5,782 bases of DNA, from assembly GCA_016867505.1 (NCBI GenBank), contig VGJH01000085.1, positions 1-5,782 on the forward strand, in the 5' to 3' direction. Source of the DNA: Candidatus Bathyarchaeota archaeon. GTDB lineage: Archaea > Thermoproteota > Bathyarchaeia > TCS64. The position numbers and the translations under genes were made by a program. Under the pieces are notes generated by a model. That model did not search any database and was not told the DNA's origin. It saw only the letters and a program-made list of their open reading frames with translations. Positions 1 through 4,772 of this stretch are shown piece by piece. Numbering within the stretch: the first letter of the stretch is position 1; each line of letters opens with the position of its first letter.

Positions 1-2
1 GT

Positions 3-212
3 CCGCATAATCCAGATAATTTTACAAAAAATTTTGGCTATCAAGTAGTTCACAATGACTATATTAATGGTTTAAAACAGTTATTAAAAAATGACTTTTG
101 GAAAATACAAAGTCAAAAGGGATATAATTATGTTTCAAAAATTCATGAGAAAACCAAAGTTATTAATATTCACTTAAAAGAGTATTATTCTCTTTTAAAT
201 GATGCTACTTGA
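3..212 (+). CDS. C-terminal fragment of an unidentified protein (possibly a glycosyltransferase)
   Basis: An open frame enters from the left edge and ends at TGA 210-212, giving 69 residues with no Met, so the start lies outside the window. The peptide begins PHNPDNFTKNFGYQVVHNDY and continues with a stretch rich in Lys, Tyr and Asn that looks helical. The other two frames of this strand stop early, and the third positions are A/T-rich like those of the intact genes, which supports real coding. The tail pattern (a short segment like GYQVVHNDYINGLKQLL, then a long helix) is reminiscent of the C-terminal end of GT-B glycosyltransferases, but no diagnostic motif is present, so that identity is only a guess. 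It converges on the MGMT pseudogene, with 34 bases between the two ends. Confidence 0.6.
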   Translation, partial: PHNPDNFTKNFGYQVVHNDYINGLKQLLKNDFWKIQSQKGYNYVSKIHEKTKVINIHLKEYYSLLNDAT

Positions 213-218
213 ATAACT

Positions 219-239
219 AGAAAGGGTTAATGACTTTCT
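219..239. terminator. Small inverted repeat between convergent genes
   Basis: AGAAAG (219-224) and CTTTCT (234-239) are perfect complements around a 9-base loop. They lie just after the stop of the left-edge gene and just before the end of the pseudogene. No long T-run follows, so this is a weak candidate for a transcript end; a six-pair stem in AT-rich DNA could be chance. Confidence 0.25.
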
Positions 240-246
240 CTTGGGT

Positions 247-753
247 TCACTCTGATTTATCTAAAATACCTTCATATGAAAGAAGTCGTTGTTTAGTGTA
301 GAGATCACCACCGAATCCACCTAAACTTCCATCAATTTCACCACTCTATATCATGGAATGATTGGCCTTATCGGATTGTCACCAACAGCATTTCCTACTA
401 CTCTCTGAGCTGATGGCAAACCAATATCTTTGGCTAATCTACCATAAGATGATAAGAAGCCAAAATGAATTGAATATATTGCATTTCATACCTTTTTCTA
501 AAAATCGGTTCCTCTTAAATTAAAGCCTGCTTCAAAAATTCTTCTCTTTCCACAAAAATATTCTAAAAGTTGTTTATTAATGTCATAAAAATAGTCGGGA
601 TAATAAGAAAATTTTTCCTTTGGCTTCATTAAATTTTTTTAAGGATTTTTCGAGTTCTATTAACGTGTATCCTTTTAAGACCTTTTTCAGACGCAGCTAC
701 CCATATTTCACCAATAGGTGTAACATTTTAGTGTAATAATTATTTACCGTCAT
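247..753 (-). pseudogene. ogt: Decayed O6-alkylguanine-DNA alkyltransferase (MGMT/Ogt)
   Basis: Read across frames from ATG 753-751 to TGA 249-247, the minus strand spells a full-length MGMT of about 169 codons, the usual size. Visible family segments in order: TPIGEIWVAASEKGLKRIHV (about 721-662); LLEYFCGKRRIFEAGFNLRG and TDF; SSYGRLAKDIGL; the helix-turn-helix/arginine-finger piece PSAQRVVGNAVGDNPIRPII; the active-site piece P-stop-YRVVK (the family has PCHRV); and GGFGGDLYTKQRLLSYEGI before the stop. Frame breaks fall near 721-726, 661, 593-600 and 334. In the single frame from 593 to about 335 there are three stops: TAG at 500-498 (after TDF), TGA at 488-486 (where Trp of KVW is expected) and TGA at 353-351 (where the catalytic Cys is expected). 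The His of PCHRV is Tyr. MGMT normally removes alkyl groups from O6-guanine by transferring them to that Cys; this copy cannot. Most of the protein is still recognisable, so the loss looks fairly recent. The intact neighbours argue against poor sequence quality. Confidence 0.92.
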
Positions 754-763
754 AATTCCCTCA

Positions 764-769
764 TATATA
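764..769 (+). promoter_or_regulatory. TATA box of the maf gene, leaderless spacing
   Basis: TATATA lies with its centre about 26 bases before the A of the maf ATG at 792. That is the usual distance between an archaeal TATA box and the transcription start, so the mRNA would begin at or next to the start codon. No Shine-Dalgarno motif precedes the ATG, which fits leaderless translation. The box is self-complementary and is the only one in the 38-base gap between the divergent maf and MGMT starts. Confidence 0.6.
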
Positions 770-791
770 GGTAGCTTCAGGTATGACCTAA

Positions 792-1391
792 ATGACCACC
801 CCAATAATTGTGTTAGCTTCAACAAGTAAGAGAAGAATAAAAATGATGAAACAAATTGGTGTAAAATGTAAAATTGTAGATCCAGGAGATTCTGAAAACA
901 GCAACTCTCTAATACCAGATGTGAGAGTGAAAGAAAATTCATATAACAAAGCATTGGGAGTAGCTAAAAAAGAAAAAGATTCTTTGATAATTGCAGCTGA
1001 TACAATCGTGATTTTTGATGGAAAAATATTTGAGAAACCAAAAAATTTGGAAGACGCTAAAATGATGTTAACACAATTAGGAGGTAAAACCCATAAAGTG
1101 ATTACAGGCATAACAATAATTAATTCATCAAATATGCAAGAATGGTATGATTTTGAAGTTACTTATGTATCTATGAAAAAACTAACTAAAATCGAGATTG
1201 AGCACTATATTTTAACTGGAGAACCAATGGATAAAGCTGGAGCATATGCTGCTCAAGATATAGGTGCATTATTAATTGAGAGAATAGATGGATGCTACTT
1301 TAATGTCGTAGGTTTACCCCTATCAAAACTCTTTGAAATGTTTAAAAAAATCGGATTCAACATTTTAATTAATACTAAAAAGAAGCTTTAA
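792..1391 (+). CDS. maf: Maf-family nucleoside triphosphate pyrophosphatase (YhdE-like type)
   Basis: This 199-residue protein is a typical-length Maf house-cleaning enzyme, which hydrolyses nucleoside triphosphates to monophosphate and pyrophosphate in the cytoplasm. The phosphate-binding start is LASTSKRR (residues 8-15; family L-A-S-x-S-x-R-R). The metal/catalytic Asp lies in IIAADTIV (Asp70). EKP (81-83) and GGKTHKVITG (97-106) match the conserved core, and IDGCYFNVVGLPL (165-177) is the family's closing motif. The segment GEPMDKAGAYAAQ (143-155) resembles the YhdE group, which acts on dTTP, UTP and modified pyrimidine nucleotides, rather than the m7GTP-specific YceF group, so pyrimidine substrates are the better guess. 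The ATG at 792 is chosen because the N-terminal motif begins eight residues in and the TATA box sits at leaderless distance. An ATG at 783 is followed at once by a stop. It is transcribed away from the dead MGMT gene and converges on the ferredoxin gene. Confidence 0.93.
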   Translation: MTTPIIVLASTSKRRIKMMKQIGVKCKIVDPGDSENSNSLIPDVRVKENSYNKALGVAKKEKDSLIIAADTIVIFDGKIFEKPKNLEDAKMMLTQLGGKTHKVITGITIINSSNMQEWYDFEVTYVSMKKLTKIEIEHYILTGEPMDKAGAYAAQDIGALLIERIDGCYFNVVGLPLSKLFEMFKKIGFNILINTKKKL

Positions 1392-1408
1392 TTTTATGAT
1401 GTTAACAA

Positions 1409-1419
1409 TTTTTAAAAAA
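1409..1419. terminator. Bidirectional T-run terminator between maf and the ferredoxin gene
   Basis: TTTTTAAAAAA lies in the 33-base gap between the two convergent genes. It gives T5 at the end of a maf transcript and T6 at the end of a ferredoxin transcript read from the other strand. Archaeal RNA polymerase can stop at oligo-T without a hairpin, so one element could serve both genes. Confidence 0.45.
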
Positions 1420-1424
1420 GGAGT

Positions 1425-1607
1425 TTAAGGTTCTACAGTTATTGCTTGTGTTGGACATGAATTTACGCATGCCATACAACCAATGCAATCATCTGCTCTA
1501 TTTGGTTGAGATTTTTTTCCAACAATGTCATAAACATTCATTGGACAAACATCAGCACATACTCCTTCACCATCACATTTACTATGATCAACTGTTATCT
1601 TTGGCAT
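1425..1607 (-). CDS. Small two-cluster ferredoxin, probably [3Fe-4S][4Fe-4S]
   Basis: This 60-residue soluble ferredoxin is expected to carry electrons between cytoplasmic redox enzymes. The second motif is classical: C41-x2-C44-x2-C47-x3-C51-P. The first is altered: C11-x5-C17-x3-C21-P, with Glu14 (DGEG) where the second cysteine normally sits. In the usual ligand pattern cluster I would use C11, position 14, C17 and C51, and cluster II would use C21, C41, C44 and C47. Cluster I therefore has only three Cys ligands and is likely [3Fe-4S], or [4Fe-4S] with a carboxylate ligand. Archaeal 7-iron ferredoxins such as those of Sulfolobus have Asp at this place. The His-bearing N-terminal extension of Sulfolobus-type zinc ferredoxins is absent. 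The ATG at 1607 is supported by a strong ribosome binding site four bases upstream. It follows the CBS gene on the same strand after 66 bases, with an apparent terminator and promoter between them. The electron partner cannot be told from the context. Confidence 0.93.
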   Translation of the reverse strand: MPKITVDHSKCDGEGVCADVCPMNVYDIVGKKSQPNRADDCIGCMACVNSCPTQAITVEP

Positions 1608-1611
1608 TTTT

Positions 1612-1617
1612 TCACCT
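1612..1617 (-). promoter_or_regulatory. Shine-Dalgarno site of the ferredoxin gene
   Basis: AGGTGA on the minus strand ends four bases before the ATG and matches the core complementary to the archaeal 16S 3' end. It is the clearest ribosome binding site in the window and fixes the ferredoxin start at 1607. The other genes look leaderless or weakly led. Confidence 0.7.
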
Positions 1618-1633
1618 GCTCATAACCTACAGT

Positions 1634-1646
1634 ATTATAATTTAAA
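1634..1646 (-). promoter_or_regulatory. TATA-like promoter element of the ferredoxin gene
   Basis: TTTAAATTATAAT on the minus strand, preceded by the purine-rich GAAAGAA, looks like an archaeal TATA box with a BRE. It lies about 27-39 bases before the ATG. A transcription start about 25 bases downstream would leave a very short leader that only just includes the Shine-Dalgarno site. A second A/T-rich box near 1651-1660 would give a longer leader and is an alternative. Confidence 0.45.
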
Positions 1647-1663
1647 TTCTTTCTATTTTAGAT

Positions 1664-1672
1664 AAAAAAAAA
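1664..1672 (-). terminator. T9 run directly after the CBS-HPF-like gene
   Basis: Nine consecutive T on the minus strand begin two bases after the TAA stop (1676-1674). This is the longest T-run in the window and a good fit for an archaeal oligo-T terminator. It separates the CBS gene from the ferredoxin promoter that follows. Confidence 0.55.
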
Positions 1673-1673
1673 T

Positions 1674-2828
1674 TTAACCAATTGGTTTTCGTCTAAATCG
1701 TTTTTTTGGATCCCTTTTATTTTGTTTCAATTTATCATCTAAATTATTTAATAGTTTATCAAAGACTTCTATTAAACCCCAATCTTCAGCGTCTACGGAG
1801 AATCTTTCGCTTGGGCTAATTACTCTTGCAGTAATTTTATATCTTGCACGATCACCGCTTGCTTGCTGTTTTTTTATTTTTATCGAAACTTCAGCTATGT
1901 CTGGATGAATTTTAAGGTTTTTTGTGACAATTTTACGTACTTTTTCTTCAACAATACTCTTCTCAATAAAATCTTCCTTACTTAACCCAAGAATATAGAC
2001 GGGTAGTTCGTTATCTAATGAAGATATAGCAATTAATGGGAGAAGTTCACGAGGAGTAATTACACCTAAAACTGAATTGGTATCATCAACTATTACACAT
2101 GCACTTTTATTATATTCAATCATTTCATTTACTACATCAAAAATTGATGCCTTAATATTTACAGTGCATGGGTTTGAATCCATTACTCCTTTTACATTCC
2201 CTGGAAATTTATTCACTTTTTGAGTAACTCTACTACCTACTGAAATTTTTTCTATAGGGGTAATAAATGCGTGCACAATATCTTTTGCAGTAATTATTCC
2301 TACAAGTTTTTCAGATTGAGTTATTGGAATATGACTAAATCCTTTTTCTAACATGATTCTTCGTGCTTGAGACACCTTTTCCGAAACATCTAAACTGATT
2401 ACTGGTGCCTTTAAATGATCTTTTACGTTTATCTTTTTTAACTCCTCTACTCCAAGTAAGGAATTAATTAATTCATTTTGTGAAATAATTCCTGTCACCT
2501 TTTTTGTTTCAAGAATCGGTAAGGCCCTGATATTGCTCTTTATCAAAATACTAGCAACAGAACCAAGGGTAACGTTTGGTGAAACAGGAGTCAAGGGCCT
2601 CCAAAAACCCTCAAGTCTAGTTTGTGACGGTTGATCTATATCAAGTAGGTCCCTTACAGTGATTATACCAACTTTTGATCCTGATGAAACCACAGCTTCA
2701 TACCTATCGGTTTGTTTTAATTCACCAAGAACTTTTGAAGCATTGTCTTTCGGATCAAAGATGCTTATTCTTTTATCAATAAGATCATTGATCTCTTTGT
2801 TAACTAATTCTTCAAGAGTTTTTACCAT
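1674..2828 (-). CDS. Four-CBS-domain protein with an HPF/S30AE-like C-terminal domain
   Basis: This is a 384-residue cytoplasmic protein with no signal peptide or membrane segment. Four CBS repeats are visible at roughly 15-65 (ends VGIITVRDLLD), 75-125 (VTGIISQNELI), 135-187 (LVGIITAKDIV) and 212-266 (VLGVITPRELL). CBS pairs usually bind adenine nucleotides or S-adenosyl compounds and act as energy sensors. Residues about 275-372 do not look like CBS. They read as strand (LPVYILGL), helix (SIVEEKVRKIVTKNL), strand (AEVSIKIKK), long strand or hairpin (RYKITARVISPSERFSVDAE) and helix (GLIEVFDKLLNNLDDKLKQ). This is the beta-alpha-beta-beta-beta-alpha order of the S30AE/HPF/RaiA fold of ribosome hibernation factors. 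A strongly basic tail (KRDPKKRFRRKPIG, 371-384) would suit RNA or ribosome contact. I infer a nucleotide-sensing regulator that may bind ribosomes; the CBS part is firm, the HPF part is by pattern only. The ATG at 2828 has no strong Shine-Dalgarno site. Confidence 0.88.
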   Translation of the reverse strand: MVKTLEELVNKEINDLIDKRISIFDPKDNASKVLGELKQTDRYEAVVSSGSKVGIITVRDLLDIDQPSQTRLEGFWRPLTPVSPNVTLGSVASILIKSNIRALPILETKKVTGIISQNELINSLLGVEELKKINVKDHLKAPVISLDVSEKVSQARRIMLEKGFSHIPITQSEKLVGIITAKDIVHAFITPIEKISVGSRVTQKVNKFPGNVKGVMDSNPCTVNIKASIFDVVNEMIEYNKSACVIVDDTNSVLGVITPRELLPLIAISSLDNELPVYILGLSKEDFIEKSIVEEKVRKIVTKNLKIHPDIAEVSIKIKKQQASGDRARYKITARVISPSERFSVDAEDWGLIEVFDKLLNNLDDKLKQNKRDPKKRFRRKPIG

Positions 2829-2841
2829 GTCAGAAACCCCA

Positions 2842-2870
2842 GATAAATATTCTAATTGGAGGATAAATAT
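2842..2870 (-). promoter_or_regulatory. Repeated TATA-like element upstream of the CBS gene
   Basis: GATAAATAT (plus strand) occurs at 2842-2850 and again at 2862-2870, exactly 20 bases apart; on the coding strand it reads ATATTTATC. The distal copy is centred about 38 bases before the ATG and suits a TATA box giving a leader of about 12 bases. The proximal copy is too close to act as a TATA box for this start and could be a regulator site or a second promoter. Confidence 0.35.
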
Positions 2871-2900
2871 CTTAACAAATTATTAGTAGGATAATTGGTT

Positions 2901-2916
2901 AAAAATCTAGTAAAAA
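2901..2916 (-). terminator. Oligo-T run after the OCD-family gene
   Basis: On the minus strand two T5 runs (2916-2912 and 2905-2901) follow within 20 bases of the TAA stop (2921-2919). They are a plausible hairpin-free archaeal terminator before the CBS promoter. In such AT-rich DNA the evidence is modest. Confidence 0.35.
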
Positions 2917-2918
2917 TA

Positions 2919-3902
2919 TTAGGATTGAAGGTTAACGCCTATTCCTTTCTTCTTTGCTAGTTCATACACTTTGCATGCAGTACCAACATCTTCTATCGCT
3001 AAGCCAGTAGCCTTGAAAAGTGTGTTTTCAGTTGGTGAAATCCTACCTTTTTTTAGACCAGATACTATTTCACCCATTTCTGCATAGATGTTTGATTCAG
3101 ATACTACTCCTTCTTCTTTTGGTTTAGCAAAGTCACCAACTACAAATGCTTGAGGAATGAAATCAACAACTAACTTATCAGATTTTTTTATTACAGATGT
3201 CTCTAATTCTCTTTTTGCAGCTGTATCAGCACCAATCGCAGAAACATGCGCCCCCTTTTTCAACCATTCACCTTTGATAAATGGAGTTGGACTTGGTGTG
3301 CATGTGATTATTATATCACTATCTATTGTAGCTTGTTCAGGATTATTTACAGGTACGAATTTGGTACTAGTGTAAAGTTCCTGCATCTCTTTGATGAATG
3401 CATTTAAAGTATTTGGGATAATATCAAATACTTTTACTAGTTTGATATTTTTCCTAACTTCCATTAAACCCATTATTTGGCTACGTCCTTGAACTCCTGC
3501 CCCACATAATCCAACAATTTCCGAATTTTCGTTTGCCAAGTATTTAATTCCGACTGCACCTGCAGCTCCCGTTCTTAAGGCTGTAATATATGTGCCATCC
3601 ATAATTGCTAAGGGGAGGCCATTTTCAGGACTATTTAAAATAATTCGAGCAATAACCGCTGGTAAATTATGTTCTTTCTTATTATCAGGATGAACTGTAA
3701 CTAGCTTGGTTCCTGCTGCACCTAGACCAGGCATATACGCAGGCATAGCAATTAAAACTCCTTTAGGGAAATGAAGATATACCCGTGGTGGCATCTCGAT
3801 TGCTTTCTTTCCCATCTCCCTAAAACCATCTTCTACAGCTTGAATTGTAGAAGGCATATCCAGCACTTTCTTTACATCATCTTGAGTTAAATACAGAGTC
3901 AT
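2919..3902 (-). CDS. Alanine dehydrogenase / ornithine cyclodeaminase-family protein (OCD/mu-crystallin)
   Basis: This is a 327-residue protein of normal family length. OCD/mu-crystallin enzymes are NAD(P)-dependent and act on amino acids; in archaea a characterised member (Archaeoglobus) is an L-alanine dehydrogenase, and bacterial relatives convert ornithine to proline. Counting from ATG 3902: the substrate-side motifs MPPR (37-40) and AGTKLVTVHPDN (63-74, Lys66 matching the catalytic lysine); MDGTYITALRTGAAGAVG (101-118); the Rossmann nucleotide loop GAGVQG (134-139); and IGADTAAKREL (223-233), whose Asp226 matches the catalytic Asp of the family. KATGLAIEDVGTA (297-309) is the usual closing motif. 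Alanine dehydrogenase and ornithine cyclodeaminase cannot be separated by eye. The frame can be extended to a TTG at 3911, but the ATG at 3902 better suits family N-termini and the promoter spacing. It follows the GTPase gene after 101 bases and is probably transcribed on its own. Confidence 0.92.
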   Translation of the reverse strand: MTLYLTQDDVKKVLDMPSTIQAVEDGFREMGKKAIEMPPRVYLHFPKGVLIAMPAYMPGLGAAGTKLVTVHPDNKKEHNLPAVIARIILNSPENGLPLAIMDGTYITALRTGAAGAVGIKYLANENSEIVGLCGAGVQGRSQIMGLMEVRKNIKLVKVFDIIPNTLNAFIKEMQELYTSTKFVPVNNPEQATIDSDIIITCTPSPTPFIKGEWLKKGAHVSAIGADTAAKRELETSVIKKSDKLVVDFIPQAFVVGDFAKPKEEGVVSESNIYAEMGEIVSGLKKGRISPTENTLFKATGLAIEDVGTACKVYELAKKKGIGVNLQS

Positions 3903-3928
3903 TAAAATCAAGTATATGATTAATGGAA

Positions 3929-3938
3929 TATGTTTTAA
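3929..3938 (-). promoter_or_regulatory. TATA-like element of the OCD-family gene
   Basis: TTAAAACATA on the minus strand is centred about 31 bases before ATG 3902, which predicts a leader of only a few bases. No Shine-Dalgarno motif precedes the ATG, in line with near-leaderless expression. This weak match in an A/T-rich gap is offered mainly because it supports the ATG over the TTG start. Confidence 0.3.
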
Positions 3939-3944
3939 TTGTTT

Positions 3945-3962
3945 TCTAGAAAATTTTCGAGA
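3945..3962. promoter_or_regulatory. Imperfect palindrome upstream of the OCD-family gene (possible operator)
   Basis: TCTAGAAAATTTTCGAGA is an 18-base palindrome with one mismatched pair, centred between 3953 and 3954. It overlaps a perfect 12-base palindrome TTTTCTAGAAAA (3942-3953). It lies just upstream of the proposed TATA box, where archaeal activators or Lrp-type regulators commonly bind. Chance palindromes are not rare in AT-rich DNA. Confidence 0.3.
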
Positions 3963-3995
3963 TTAATACAAATTTTATTAAAAATTAGATATTTT

Positions 3996-4001
3996 AAAAA
4001 A
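3996..4001 (-). terminator. T6 run after the GPN GTPase gene
   Basis: Six T on the minus strand begin two bases after the TAA stop (4006-4004). They may end the synthase-GTPase transcript before the OCD promoter region. Modest evidence because of local AT richness. Confidence 0.3.
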
Positions 4002-4003
4002 GT

Positions 4004-4765
4004 TTAGGGTGTAAATTTTTCGCCACCAGTGAATACACGCTGTAATTCACCATACAAAGCATTAAACCCATCATTAGTTTTTGATGAACATGGAATTGGA
4101 TTGAAATCTAGGCCTATGCGTTCAATTACTTCCATCATATCTTGGCTAATTTCTTTCTTCATCCCACTTAATCTAGCATCTATTGCTTCTTCAAGGAGAT
4201 TTACGTCATCTGCCCATCCCATAATTTCCTCGAGTTCAATTTCTTTGAGTAAATCAATTTTACTGAGTACCTGAAATTGAGGTAGTTGAAATCGTGTATT
4301 AATAGCTGATGCAAGAAACATATTCATAACATAATTTAATGGATCTCTACAAAATGCGGAGTCAAACAGGTAAACTAGCCCCTTTTCAGCATCGGTCAAT
4401 TTTTCAGCTATTGCGGCTCCAAGATTTCTGAACGCAAATAACTCCATTTGGCCTGGAGTGTCAACTAAACAAATATCTGGAGTAAAATCTTCAATGTCTT
4501 GAGAGAGGTTATCAATTACTCCTGCCATTAAATCACATGCGACCATTAATCCCCCATTTGGTCCCAAGTTGTATTCTTCCATTACTTGTTCGACTTTGAT
4601 ATAATCGCGAACATTCACATTTGCTGCATAGGGTAATGAAATGGCTCCAGGATCCAAGTTCACTGACATGACATCTTCTCTCTGCATTTCAAGCCATCTC
4701 GAAAAGGCAGCAGTCAAATTAGATTTACCTGATGCAGCGGTTCCTACAATAAAAATTAGGTTCAT
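4004..4765 (-). CDS. GPN-loop GTPase
   Basis: This 253-residue protein is of standard family length. The P-loop is GTAASGKS (8-15), then DPG (38-40) and VRDYI (52-56). The diagnostic GPN loop is LGPNGG (67-72), followed by G3 DTPGQ (102-106), G4 SKID (168-171, in place of N-K-x-D) and G5 CSSK (226-229). All catalytic motifs are intact, so an active GTPase is expected. GPN GTPases are dimers in which the GPN loop reaches across to the partner's active site. The eukaryotic members help assemble and import RNA polymerase II; the archaeal role is not settled, and a part in assembly of transcription or ribosome complexes is inference. The ATG at 4765 lies 7 bases after the TAG of the inositol phosphate synthase gene, so the two are very likely cotranscribed. 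No clear Shine-Dalgarno site is present, so translation may be coupled to the gene before it. Confidence 0.95.
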   Translation of the reverse strand: MNLIFIVGTAASGKSNLTAAFSRWLEMQREDVMSVNLDPGAISLPYAANVNVRDYIKVEQVMEEYNLGPNGGLMVACDLMAGVIDNLSQDIEDFTPDICLVDTPGQMELFAFRNLGAAIAEKLTDAEKGLVYLFDSAFCRDPLNYVMNMFLASAINTRFQLPQFQVLSKIDLLKEIELEEIMGWADDVNLLEEAIDARLSGMKKEISQDMMEVIERIGLDFNPIPCSSKTNDGFNALYGELQRVFTGGEKFTP

Positions 4766-4772
4766 AGATGTT

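Noticed and set aside
351..353. UGA at the catalytic Cys of MGMT, read as selenocysteine
   Set aside because: The same frame has a second UGA at a Trp position and a UAG, plus several frame breaks, and the His next to the Cys is Tyr. No selenocysteine insertion element is evident. Mutational decay explains all of it.
486..500. UAG and UGA close together in the MGMT frame, as stop-codon reassignment (pyrrolysine or UGA-Trp)
   Set aside because: The intact genes here use TAA, TAG and TGA as true stops, and recoding would not repair the frame breaks.
697..954. 85-residue minus-strand open frame across the maf start
   Set aside because: It combines antisense of the Maf N-terminus with the first codons of the MGMT pseudogene in their frame, has no recognisable motif, and overlaps a well-supported gene.
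3903..3911. TTG at 3911 as the OCD gene start
   Set aside because: It adds only three residues. The in-frame ATG at 3902 is a better start codon and lies at a sensible distance from the TATA-like box.
3903..4003. Hidden small gene in the gap between the OCD and GPN genes
   Set aside because: The gap is very A/T-rich, has frequent stops in all frames, and is adequately explained as terminator plus promoter.
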